Shown here in pieces: positions 11,346 through 21,824 of a stretch of 64,000 bases of DNA. Source of the stretch: Dipteris shenzhenensis (lineage: Eukaryota > Polypodiophyta > Polypodiopsida > Gleicheniales); NCBI GenBank assembly GCA_047967505.1, contig CM106540.1, one strand, 5' to 3'. Below the pieces are notes generated by a model. It saw only the letters and a list, made by a program, of their open reading frames with translations. It was not told where the DNA came from and made no database searches. Position numbers and translations under genes: made by a program. How positions within the stretch are numbered: position 1 is the first letter of the stretch; every line of letters begins with the position of its first letter.

Positions 11346-11874
11346 TAAAACCCGAAACTATCGTCGCGCGGCGTTTTCTTTATACTATTCTCTAATCTCT
11401 CAAGATAGCAAGCCAATATCTCCTCAAACCTATTTTCGACGACCTCCCACCTGTTTCAAGCAACCTCCCACTCTATTTTCCACTCCTCACCCTTCTCCTA
11501 GCTCTTGTACTCCCTCTCTACCCTTTTCCCTCTTTGGTTTCTTGAAAGGAAGTTCTTCAAGAGGTGAGTTTGTTTCAACAATGTAGGTTGCTTGTTTGTC
11601 AGCTTTAGTTTTGTGAGTGCTTCTCCTTGTATTGCTAAACTTGTAAACTAGTTTTCATGCTTGTTTTCAAAGGATTGAAACAAAAAATGAGATTTCAAGA
11701 AAGAAAGAAGACACCTCTTTTTTTTGTATTTCTCTTCCTTCTCTTTCTCCTTGTCTCCTCACTCTCCTCCTTTCCTTGTCTCCTCAATCTCCTCCTTTCA
11801 AGAAGTTGCTTTTGTAATCTCCTCCTTCTCTAACATCTTATTTGAAAAAATGGGTTGTTTTCTCTCTTTTGTAG

Positions 11875-11912
11875 GACCAGTCCACTACACCGAGCGAGAC
11901 ATACTATTTCAG
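11875..11912 (+). other. Likely short leader exon of the Transposase_24 gene
   Basis: A 38-base segment is bounded by TTTGTAG on the left and GTAAGTGC on the right, good acceptor and donor sites. The counterpart in CACTA-2 (36 bases, 41238-41273 on the - strand) keeps both splice signals while the surrounding sequence has diverged. An upstream donor AAGAGGTGAGTT lies near 11558. Confidence 0.55.
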
Positions 11913-12009
11913 GTAAGTGCTTCCTCTTTTTTCCATTTATTATTTTTGTTATTTGCATTGGCCTGCAACTAGCACCTTAAGCGCTAGCTGCAGTGATGAG
12001 CATAGGAAC

Positions 12010-13455
12010 CCTCTCTTCCACTCAAACTCTTTCCTTCTTCCCCCTTCTCTTATTCTCTTTTTTCCCCCTTCTCTTATTCTCTCTTTCCCCCTTCTCTCTT
12101 TTCCCCTTCTCTCTTTCCTTTCCCTCTTATTCTCTATTTCCGCATAAGCTCATGCTTATGCTTCTCTCTTTTCCCCTTCTCTCATTCTCTATTTCCGCAT
12201 AAGCTCATGCATAAGCGTAAGCATGAGCTTATGCTCATGCATGAGCATGAGCTTATGCTCATGCTTATGCTTCTCTCTTTCCCCTTCCCTATTTCCCCCT
12301 TCTCTATTTTCCCCTTCTCTATTTCCCCTTTCTATTTCCGCATAAGCTCATGCATAAGCATAAGCATGAGCTTATGATTATGCTTATGCTTAAGCATAAG
12401 CATAAGCATAAGCTCATGCTTATACTCATGCTTATGCTTCTCTCTTTCCCCCTTCTCTATTTCCCCCTTCTCTCATTCTCTATTTTCGCATAAGCATAAG
12501 CTCATGCTTATTCTCATGCATGAGCATGAGCTTATGCTCTTTCCCCCTTCTCTATTTCCCCCTTCTCTCATTCTCTATTTCCCCTTTCTGAGCTTATGCT
12601 TATGCTTATGCTTATGCGGAAATAGAGAATGAGAGAAGGGGGAAATAGAGAAGGGGGGAAAGAGAGAAGCATAAGCATAAGCTTATGCAGCTTATGCTTA
12701 TGCTTCTCTCTTTCCCCCCTTCTCTATTTCCCCCTTCTCTCATTCTCTATTTCCGCATAAGCATAAGCATAAGCATAAGCTCAGGTATAAGCATAAGCTC
12801 ATACTTATGCTCATGCATGAGCATGAGCTTATGCTCCTGCTTATGCTTCTCTCTTTCCCCCTTCTCTATTTCCCCTTTCTATTTCCGCATAAGCTCATGC
12901 ATAAGCATAAGCTCATGCTTATGCTCATGCATGAGCATGAGCTTATGCTCATGCTTATGCTTCTCTCTTTCCCCCTTCTCTATTTCCCCCTTCTCTCATT
13001 CTCTATTTCCGCATAAGCTCATGCATAAGCATAAGCTCATGCTTATGCTCATGCATGAGCATGAGCTTATGCTCATGGCTTATGCTTCTCTCTTTCCCCC
13101 TTCTCTATTTCTCCCTTCTCTCATTCTCTATTTCCGCATAAGCTGCTCATGCTTATGCTTCTCTCTTTCCCCCTTCTCTATTTCCCCCTTCTCTCATTCT
13201 CTATTTTCGCATAAGCTCATGCATAAGCTTCTCTCTTTCCCCCTTCTCTTATTCTCTTATTCTCTCTAACTCTTATTCTCTATTTCCCTCTTCTTCCTCT
13301 TCTCCTCCCCCTTCTCTTTTCCCCCTTCTCTTTTCCCTCTAAAATCCTCTTCTTTCCTTCTTTCCTTTCCCTCTTCTTTCTCTTTGCCTATGCCTATGCC
13401 TATGCCTATGCTTATGTTTGTTTTTTTATTTTTTGTTTTCGTGTTTGTGTCTATG
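12010..13455. repeat. Composite intronic minisatellite of CACTA-1
   Basis: Alternating blocks: pyrimidine-rich TTCTCTCTTTCCCCCTTCTC segments and palindromic segments of GCATAAGC, GCATGAGC and their complements. They form roughly 100-125-bp composite units repeated about eight times. The region sits in the presumed intron before the coding exon (acceptor TTAG at about 13456-13459). ORFs rich in Met, Leu, Ser and His across it are artefacts. Related arrays occupy the same place in CACTA-2 and CACTA-3. Confidence 0.85.
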
Positions 13456-13461
13456 TTAGAC

Positions 13462-15009
13462 ATGGGATCACGTCGCTCATCCGATGAGTACAGACAGCCT
13501 CGCAGGAGAAGAGCTCATGATCTTTATGCTCCAGAGGACTTTGATTCCTCTCAGGCGACTACCCCGAGGACTACCCCTGGTCCGACTCCTCTCGGACCTA
13601 GCACTACGACTACCCCTGGTCCGACTCCTCTTCCACGTAGCACTGTGACTACCCCTCGGAGAACTCCTTTGCTAGCCATGCATGGCTTTGTCGGGAGTCC
13701 CGACGAGTTTGTAACGCAGATGAGCGATGAGGAGGCAGCGAGATTCTTCTCTCTACTATCTTAGAGGACCTGAGCAATTCCCTCCCCTACACCGACGGGT
13801 GGACGTACTGCCCAGCCGTCCCCTCGTGCCCCTTCGACCACAGGGTCATCACCTGCGCATGACTCTCGTAAGGGAAGGAAGAGTAGGAAGGGCGGCTCAT
13901 GTTGTGCTGACTCGGGAGATGTAGATGAGTCAGCACACTCACGTTCCTATAGGTCTCCACTTGGTCCGAAGACACAGTATCAGTCAGGTCCCTTTCCCTC
14001 TTCTACTCCCACTGCTACTCCTTACTCCGGAAGTGCTCGCATAGCTTCCACTCCTTCTGACTTTGCTACCGTTAGTCCTCCTTACTCATCAGGGGATCTC
14101 TCCTATCAAATCACAGCTGTCGGAGAGATAATAGAAGATAGAAAGGGCAAAGCAGTGATGGCCACCATGAGGAGGTTGATGAGTCATCACTTCAAGAGCG
14201 GCATTGCTACCAATTGGCGGTATCAAGATGCCCAAAAGAAGCAGGCGGTCATCGATGAGTTAAAACAAAGATACCGTAACCCGCCAAATGTGGAGTTTAA
14301 TGAGGATTATATGCAAGAGCGCATGGGTTTGGTCTTGAAGCATCGTAGATCAACCTTGCATACTTTCATCACAAAGGGGTTGGCTAAACCCAGCTGGGCA
14401 GACAAAGCTAATTGGAAGTACTTCAAGAAGCAAAATAGGGACCATTCCAAATTGTTCGAGGGTCAGAGGAGGGCTGTGAAGAGACGATTGGACATCGTAG
14501 GTACTTTGCACTTTGGTGCAGGCAGATGGTATGCGTTCGAGGCAACTGTGGTAAGTCTACTTCTTCTCATTTAATGTATTGTTCTATTTGTTTTACTACA
14601 TATTACATGCACTTTAGCTAACTCTAACTCTCGTAAATTGGATCCATAGCAAGCTGCGATGGGTCATCTTCCTACAGATGCAGACGCGATGCGCATTTCG
14701 GATAGGAATAAAGCCATGGTTCATTGAGCAAGAGGCAATGGGAGCGACGGTCGATTGGGCGGAGGTGGCGGCTCGCACGGTATAAGTTTACTCCTACTTA
14801 TAATCTCACTTTTTAATTTAAGTTCCAATCTAATTTTCGATTTATATGGTTCACTCTTAGGGTCAAAGCTCAAGCATCCCATCATCGGAGGAAAGCGATC
14901 AATAGGGCCAAGGATCAGACGCATGTGACGAGGATGAGGGAGAAGATGCAGCTGATGAGGACCAAGGAACAGGCCAACAAGACGAGGATGATTCAGATTC
15001 GGATGAGTA
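13462..15009 (+). pseudogene. Transposase_24-like (Ptta/En-Spm) CACTA second gene, CACTA-1
   Basis: The start is ATG 13462, right after a TTAG acceptor (MGSRRSSDEYRQPRRRRAH). A Pro/Thr/Ser-rich linker follows (PTPLGPSTTTT), a stop TAG lies at 13761-13763, and then comes the conserved core: MATMRRLMSHHFKSGI (about 14158), WRYQDAQKKQAVIDEL and the NWKYFKKQNRDHSKLFEGQ block, typical of plant Transposase_24 proteins. A donor GTAAGT at 14550 and acceptor CATAG near 14649 mark an intron. The next exon (GHLPTDADAMR) is frameshifted relative to CACTA-3. After a second intron the acidic tail (DEDEGEDAADEDQG) ends at TAG 15007-15009. Family knowledge suggests a terminal-repeat-binding accessory protein. 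The copy is dead. Confidence 0.82.
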
Positions 15010-15034
15010 GTAGTGGTAGTAGCATTTTCTTCGC

Positions 15035-15225
15035 CCTGTATGTCGTTTTGTATATCCGCTTTTTGAGCAATTTTGTATCGCCCTTTCGAAAGGGTAATTT
15101 TGTTACAAACAATGTTGTATATGTCCAACATGTATATGCTTTTGTTGCTCATCATTTCACAAGAGCGATTTTGTACCACCCTTTTCGCAAGGGAAATTTT
15201 GTTATAAAAAAACTTTGTTTTGTAA
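15035..15225 (+). repeat. Two diverged ~105-bp tandem units in the CACTA-1 3' region
   Basis: TTTTGTATCGCCCTTTCGAAAGGG...ATTTTGTTACAAAC and TTTTGTACCACCCTTTTCGCAAGGG...ATTTTGTTATAAAA are adjacent diverged copies. CACTA-3 has the same pair in reverse orientation near 51650-51790. Confidence 0.6.
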
Positions 15226-15230
15226 TTACA

Positions 15231-15303
15231 AAAAAAAAAAGGATTAGTGGGGCTAAACAAGGCCATAGCAAGCCCTGTTTAGCCCCACTAACCCTTTTTT
15301 TTT
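15231..15303. repeat. Strong hairpin near the CACTA-1 terminus
   Basis: The left arm is an A-run plus GGATTAGTGGGGCTAAACA. The right arm is TGTTTAGCCCCACTAACCC plus a T-run. The arms are about 32 bp with a loop of about 6 bp. A decayed version is seen in CACTA-3 near 51575-51645. Confidence 0.8.
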
Positions 15304-15314
15304 AGTTCTATTAA

Positions 15315-15440
15315 TCGTCACTATATAGCGACGTTTACCAGTGTCGCTATATAGCGACAATTAATAGTGTCGCTATATAGTAATGTTTGTCATCGTCGCT
15401 ATATAGCAACGTTTACTAGTGTTGCTATATAGTGACGGTC
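15315..15440. repeat. Subterminal palindrome cluster of CACTA-1
   Basis: Five variants of GTCGCTATATAGCGAC, one perfect at 15343-15358, lie 110-240 bp inside the terminus. This is the usual place for CACTA subterminal protein-binding repeats. Confidence 0.8.
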
Positions 15441-15544
15441 CTTTTTCGACGCTTTTAGTGACTCTTATAGCGACGTATGCGCCCGTGAGAAACAAAAAAA
15501 TTAATGTAAAAAGCATCGGTATTTTCGTCGAAAAATGGTCTATG

Positions 15545-15554
15545 CCTTGTAGTG
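15545..15554 (+). other. CACTA-1 terminal sequence (CCTTGTAGTG)
   Basis: The complement reads CACTACAAGG, the hallmark terminus of the superfamily. CACTA-3 starts with the near-identical AACTACAAGG at 51340. The flank TTA (15555-15557) would be the 3-bp duplication, but the partner flank is lost. Confidence 0.8.
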
Positions 15555-16254
15555 TTACAACTGGAAAATGCAAGACACTATTCGCAAAAAGAAAGTATGT
15601 GAGTCTGAAGAGGCGAAGAATCGTGGCATCAATTCCAGAACCAAAGAGACATGTAATGTTATCCGAGGAGAATATGGAAAGGATGCTTATGCGAGTTTGT
15701 TGCAAGAGACTTTGCATTAGAAAAGTTGGGAAAGATGATTGTGTAGCCATACCCCTTGGTATTTGGAGTAAGACAGCGCCTAATAGACATAACTATCTTC
15801 TTCAAGAGTTTTCATGCTTTCTTCATCAAGGCACTGATCAAGATTTGAGCACAAGACACTGTAAACCTAGATTGAAACCCATGGTTAATGGGAGACCCAT
15901 TTGCAATCGAGGATATCAATGGCTAACTAGACAATCACATGGCACATACTAGACCATCTTGGTAGAGGTGAAAGAAAAAGTGGTTCATACAATTCATGGA
16001 AATACCTACAATCTTAAATGCCATGGAAGCACTATAAATGCAACCGCAACATTAAATCAAGTTCTGGAAGACCATGCATTACCACAGCCTCATCTTCAAC
16101 AAACAATGCTAGATGGACATGTCGAATGTCAACAACATCTTCCTTTGGGAATGACAAAGAAGGTCGTCCTAGAAACTGTCAATAAAACTTTACAAGATAG
16201 AGACAAGAGCATGATTTCACGGTCAACCTTGTACAAAATTTGGCGTAGAGATTT
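15555..16254 (+). pseudogene. ORF-A: DUF7869-like protein, N-terminal part
   Basis: After the CACTA-1 terminus one open frame continues to the Copia-A insertion. It contains a Cys cluster (RVCCKRLCIRKVG, about 15688), a basic patch and GRPICNRGYQW (about 15891). After an in-frame TAG (15950-15952) it runs on to SRSTLYKIWRRDF at the insertion point. The target GATTT is duplicated at 21825-21829, and the frame resumes there without a shift. The Cys-rich segment followed by the SxxTxYKxW block is the usual N-terminal layout of the eukaryotic protein family I know as DUF7869-containing. That name is from memory and should be checked. The true start is lost behind CACTA-1. Confidence 0.62.
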
Positions 16255-16606
16255 TGTTGAGATATCGAGCTCCACTCGCGATATGCTAGGGTGACCATTG
16301 TGCATTTATGTCACCGACTTGTTAGCTACAGATGCGGTTGGTACACCGCCCACGAATAATAGCTGGATGACACCTATCCTTATCTACACTAGTTTGTGGC
16401 TCAGTTAGTATGCCACCTTAGTTAGTTGAGTTTGGTTTGAGACCCACATATAGGGTTCTTCTATTTCTTTGTACTAGAGTTCTTTTGGCTTTCACAACTA
16501 AGAAGAGGAAAACTGTTTTCAGCCTCCACCTTTGTGTGTATTCCCCCATTGTGTATGTGAGAAAGCTGCAAGTGAGACTCCTTCCCTCTCTCCCACTATC
16601 TTCACA
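16255..16606 (+). repeat. Copia-A 5' LTR
   Basis: 352 bp, TGTTGAGATATCGAGC...CTATCTTCACA, with TG/CA ends. The next bases are the primer site. Confidence 0.95.
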
Positions 16607-16619
16607 TGGTATCAGAGCC
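16607..16619 (+). other. Copia-A primer-binding site
   Basis: TGGTATCAGAGCC follows the 5' LTR directly. It is complementary to the 3' end of initiator tRNA-Met, the standard primer for plant copia elements. Confidence 0.93.
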
Positions 16620-17149
16620 TTGTTCGTGGTAAGGAGCTCAAGAAAGCAAACCAAGTTCACAGTGTCCTGGTAAGAGGACCAGTGTTGCTTTCGTTTTTCG
16701 AGTTTGGGAGCAAATCTCTGCAAGTAGCACAGCCGGAAGTGCAAGAGTGCACTGTCTCAGATTGAGACGCCCTTCGTAGTGTGATGAGAGGGCATTATAT
16801 GCTGCAGGAAAGGGTGAAGCCTTTGGTGACTTTATTTTTCTGATTCGAGGTCATTTCGGGGCCCGTTTTGGAGGCGAAAGTTCTCCGCATGCACTCAGGA
16901 AGAGGCCCTATTTTTGCTGTGCGACCACTGTTCTGCAGGTCGGTGAAAAGTTGCCACAGAAATTGCATTGTATGCCTGTGCGCAGAGATATTGGGAGTTG
17001 CAGAATTATCCTTATTGCCTGTTGATGCAAAATTGTCACTAGGAAGTGACTGTGTGGTCAAAAACCACTTTTGTCAGGTTTGCAGATTTGCCCTTGTGAG
17101 GCAGAAGCTGTGTCTTTTGCAGTGACAGAATATTTTGCAGTGTTCTGTA

Positions 17150-20100
17150 ATGGCGTCTGATTCTCTTTCACAGATTGTCACTAAAAAGCTTGACAAGAGC
17201 AACTTCCAAGCATGGAAGTTTAGAATGACGAATTTCCTTATGGGAAAAGGCTACTGGGAGTTCATTATAGGAAATGAAGAAGAACCAGTTCTTCCTAATG
17301 TTCCCAATCAACAGGAAATGTAGGCATTTAAAGGATGGCATGAGAGAGCTAGAAAATTTATGTACTGGCTGTCTATCAGTATTTCAGATTCAATGATTGT
17401 GCATATTCAGGATGCAAGTACGCCAAAGGTGGCATGGGATACTTTGGCTAAAATGTACAGCACAAATATGCAGGCTAGGAAAATGCAGCTCAAGCAGGAG
17501 CTGCACAATGTGCAGAGAGAAAATATGAGAATCAATGACTACCACATGAAGGTGAAGAAAATTGTGGATGCACTTGCTTCCATTGGGTCGCCAGTGGATG
17601 ATGACAATTTAGTTTCTGTGACCTTGAATGGTCTAGGAAAGGATTATGCACAGTTCCGGACATCCATTGCCGTCCGTGAAAAATTTCCTGATTTTGAGGA
17701 GTTGATTGCTCTTCTAATTTCTGAAGAGCAGAGAAATGGTGGTGCATCTTCTTCAGAAGGAACCTCAAAAGAAACTGTCTTCTACTCAAATGCTGGAAGG
17801 GGTAGAGGCAGAGGTAGAGGAGGCCGATCTGGAGGCCATGGTAGAAATCAGAATATGCAGCAAACTCAAGAAAACCAGTCCTATGTAGGAGGACGTGGTA
17901 ACTCTAGAGGCAGAGGGAGCCAAAGAGGTCATGGTGGATGGCAGAGAGGCCAAAATGCAAACAGCAATGTTGAATGCTACTACTGTGGTAAAATGGGGCA
18001 TATGGCTAAAGACTGCTACAAAAAGCAGAATGACATTATGAATGGAAAATTGCAGCAAGGCAATTATGCATCCTCTAGTAGACAGGGTGATGACAGAAAT
18101 GAACATTTGTTTATGGTACAGCATATGACAAATTCTATGACAAGTGCAGAAGAAAGCAATGATGTGTGGTATGTTGACTCAGGTGCATCAAACCACATGA
18201 CAGGTCATGCTGAATGGATGCAGGATGCAAGGAAAATGGAAAAACTAGGATTTATGGAGACTGGTGATGATACTACACATCCTATTGTGCAGATTGGCAA
18301 AATTCCTTTGTCTATGCAGGATGGGAAAAAGAAATACTTGTCTGATGTATTTCATGTCCCGAACATCACCAAGAACCTGGTTTCTATTGGTCAAATGGTT
18401 GAGCAGGGCTTGCAGGTCAGATTCAATCCTCATGGATGTTTTGTTGAGGATATGAAAAATAATGTTCGCTTGATAGCAAAAGGAAAGAAGAAAGGCAGGA
18501 TGTTTACGCTGGATGCGGACATGCCTGAATTGAGTGCAGCAATGTTTGCACATGGGACCGGTGTAGTTGCAGATATTGATATCTAGCATAAACGCATTGG
18601 TCATGTTAATGTACAATGACTTAAATCAATGTAGGCCCAAAATATTGTTGCAGGATTGCCTAAATTCAAGGTTGCAGAAATGCATAAGGTGTGTGAAGCC
18701 TGTTAATTTGGAAAATAGGCAAGGAAACCATTTCCTAAGCATGTTCAAGAGAGTAAAAAGCCATTGGAATTAATCCACTCTGATGTGTGGACTACTAAAG
18801 CTGCATCTATTGGAGGCTGTCACTATTTTGTCACATTTATTGATGACTTCAGCAGAAAATTTTGGGTGTATTTTATGAAAAAGAAAAGTGAAGTGTTTGG
18901 GCACTTCAAAGCTTTTAAAGCTATGGTTGAAAAAGAAACAGGCCTGCAAATAAAATGCCTAAGGTCAGATGGAGGGGGAGAGTACCTCTCAAATGAGTTT
19001 GCAAGGTTCATGCAGGAGCATGGCATAAAGCAGCAATATTCATGCAGTCATACCCCACAGCAAAATGGAATTACAGAAAGGAAAAACAGGCATATTGGAG
19101 AGGTATCTCGGGCCATGCTAAATGGAAAAGATCTACCAGATTGTTATTGGACTGAAGCAGTTGCTACAGCAGTTTATATAATGAACAGGACTCCCACTAC
19201 AGCAATACATGGCATGACGCTAGAGGAGATGTATACTGGTAGGAAACCAGACATTTCTCATTTGAAAATTTTCGGTTGCATTGCCTATGTTCCTGTGCCA
19301 GATGAGTTGAGGTCCAAGTTGGATCCAAAGGCTGAGAAGTGCATCTTTATTGGTTATTCTCTACAGCAGAAAGGGTATAGATGCTATAATCCTTCTACAC
19401 GTAAGTTCACAGTGAGCAGAGATGTTGTTTTTGATGAGATGAGCAGTTGGTATAAACTAGTAAATGTGATGATTGATGTAGATGCACAAAATGGTAATGC
19501 TGCACAAAATTCATAGCAGCAATCACAAAATATCAGTGGACCTGCAGTGTCCTCTAGCAGTGGTTCACATACTTCACCATGGACATGTAGATTGAGATCA
19601 GGAGAATCTCCTCAAAGCAATGTAGATAGTGGTACGCAGGTATCACGAAAAGGAAAAGAGAAGGTAGATTAGCCCATGTTTGATGTGAATGCAGGTCACT
19701 CTTATGTGGATGGTGAATCCAGTGGCTCAGAGCAGAGCATTGATGATGAGTTGGGTATTCCTTCTGTTGTTACACCTAGAGTAAGGAAGACCAGGGATGT
19801 TTTAAGAGCACCTGGAAGTGAGCCTGTTTTGTGCAGGTCTACCAGGGTTAGGTATCCTGTGGATAGGCTGAAATATGATGGATTTACAACCATTCACTAT
19901 GCCTATATGGTCAAAGTGATACAGGAACCAGAACCCACTTCTTTTGAGCAAGCCATGGGAAATGAAAAATGGGAGAAAGCCATGGATGAAGAAATGGATG
20001 CCTTGGATGCAAATGCTACATGGGAATTGGTGCCTTTGCCTAAAGACAAGAATGCAATTGCCTGTAAGTGGGTTTATAAGATCAAGCACAATGCAGATGG

Positions 20101-21448
20101 TTCTGTGAATAGATACAAGGCAAGATTAGTTGTCAAGGGGTATGCACAGACATATGGCATTGATTATGAAGAAACTTTCAGCCCGGTTGCAAGGATGGCA
20201 ACCGTAAGAGCATCCATTGCTATGGCTGCATCAAAGGGATGGTCTTTACATCAGATGGATGTAAAGAATGCCTTCTTGCATGGTGATTTGCAAGAAGAGG
20301 TCTTTATGGAGCAGCCAGCAGGTTATGTTCATGCTATTCATCCTGAGTTTGTTTGCAGGTTGAAGAAAGCCTTGTATGGCTTGAAGCAAGCACCTAGAGC
20401 ATGGTCTGACAAGATAGGACAATATCTTGTCACTATTGGCTTTCAGATTTCCAAGGTAGATTTCTCACTCTATGTGAGAAAAATAGAGAAAGGGATTATG
20501 TTGCTTGTCATTTATGTTGATGATTTGATCATCACAGGTGATAGTGATGAAGATATCCTTCATGTGAAAATGCTATTGAGGCAGAAGTTTGAGATGAAAG
20601 ATTTGGGAGAGTTGCGTTATTTCTTGAGCATTGAGGTGATTAGATCACCAAGTGGGATACAACTCCTGCAGAGGCAGTATGGACTAGACATGCTGTCCAA
20701 ATATGGGATGACAGGCTGTAAGCCTATTTCAGTTCCTTTGGAGCAGAATGTGAAGCTGAGCGCAGATCCAGGTGAGCTTCTGGAAGACCCTACTATGTAC
20801 AGATGCATAGTAGGAAGTTTGATTTACATGACTATTACCAGGCCAGATTTGAGCTATGTTGTTGGGTTGGTAAGTCAGTTTATGCAGGCTCCAAGGAAAC
20901 CGCATTTGGATGCGGCTAGACGCATACTCAGGTATGTGAAGTCCACATTGCAGTATGGACTATTTTATGAGGCTGGGGTTCAGATACAGATGCATGGATA
21001 CACTGATGCTGATTGGGCTGGTAGTATTTCTGATAGACGATCTACCAGTGGATATGTGTTCTCTTTTGGGAGTGTTGCAGTCACTTGGAGCAGCAAGAAA
21101 GAGCCTACAGTTGCCTTGTTGAGCACAGAGGCTGAGTACAGGGGTGCAGCAATGGCTGCATGTGAGGTAGCTTAGTTGCATAAGCTACTCTATGATATGC
21201 ATCAGTCTACAGATGGGCCAGTTGTCATTTATTGTGACAACATGAGCAGTATACACTTGGCAAATAACCCAGTCTATCATGCTAGAACAAAGCACATTGA
21301 GGTGCATTATCACTATGTGCGGGAGAAGGTTTTACTAGGTCTTATTGATCTAGTTTATGTCAGCACAGAGGATCAGGTAGCTGACATATTCACGAAGGCA
21401 TTGGGCGCAGAGAAGCTGCGCAATTTCAGAGACCTGCTTGGTGTGTAG
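17150..21448 (+). pseudogene. Copia-A gag-pol polyprotein with in-frame stops
   Basis: From ATG 17150 to TAG 21446 is exactly 1,433 codons in one frame. Order: gag (NNFQAWKFRMT-like start), Arg/Gly-rich linker, CCHC knuckle CYYCGKMGHMAKDC (about 17971), protease DSGASNHM (about 18177), integrase zinc region (HKRIGH), integrase core with HSDVW (about 18777), LRSDGGGEY and TPQQNGITERKN, RT with YVDDL (20513) and RNase H with DADWAG and STEAEYRGA. Internal stops are TAG 17321, TAG 18584, TGA 18617, TAG 18632, TAA 18704, TAG 18716, TAG 19514, TAG 19670 and TAG 21173. Most match CAG, CAA, CGA or TGG codons in the Copia-C/D relatives after a single C-to-T or G-to-A change. There is no frameshift. 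The element cannot move itself. Confidence 0.93.
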
Positions 21449-21461
21449 GAATTGGGATTGA

Positions 21462-21474
21462 GCTCGAGGGGGAG
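21462..21474 (+). other. Copia-A polypurine tract
   Basis: CGAGGGGGAG directly precedes the 3' LTR start at 21475. Confidence 0.85.
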
Positions 21475-21824
21475 TGTTGAGATATCGAGCTCCACTCGCG
21501 ATATGCCAAGGTGACCATTGTGCATTTATGTCACCGACTTGTTAGCTATAGATGCGGTTGGTACACCGCCCACGAATAATAGCTGGATGACAGCTATCCT
21601 TATCTACACTAGTTCGTGGCTCAGTTAGTATGCCACCTTAGTTAGTTGAGTTTGGTTTGAGACCCACATATAGGGTTCTTCTATTTCTTTGTACTAGAGT
21701 TCTTTTGGCTTTCACAACTAAGAAGAGGAAAACTGTTTTCAGCCTCCACCTTTGTGTATTCCCCCATTGTGTATGTGAGAAAGCTGCAAGTGAGACTCCT
21801 TCCCTCTCTCCCACTATCTTCACA
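21475..21824 (+). repeat. Copia-A 3' LTR
   Basis: 350 bp, nearly identical to the 5' LTR. The indel is one missing GT in TTTGTGTGTATTCC. Confidence 0.95.

Larger units (their letters stand above)
8735..15554. mobile_element. CACTA-1 (En/Spm-like) element, truncated at its TNP2 end
   Basis: The right end is CCTTGTAGTG (15545-15554), the complement of a CACTACAAGG terminus. Two genes are divergent: TNP2-like on the - strand and Transposase_24-like on the + strand. Between them is a cluster of GTCGCTATATAGCGAC-like palindromes, and a second cluster lies just inside the right end. The left end is lost. The TNP2 gene stops at about 8735, where comparison with CACTA-2 shows homology ending just after GGTGGATATCTCAAAAA. 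The right flank enters the DUF7869-like gene, so the element sits inside that gene. Confidence 0.88.
16255..21824 (+). mobile_element. Copia-A, full-length Ty1/copia element
   Basis: LTRs at 16255-16606 and 21475-21824, tRNA-Met primer site, one gag-pol frame, polypurine tract, and a GATTT duplication at 16250-16254 and 21825-21829. The LTRs differ by five substitutions and a 2-bp indel over about 350 bp (about 1.4%). The element lies in the DUF7869-like gene. Confidence 0.95.

Noticed and set aside
12685-13269. ORF of 194 codons rich in Leu, Ser and Met
   Set aside because: It is a translation of the CACTA intronic minisatellite. Equivalent frames occur in the other arrays.
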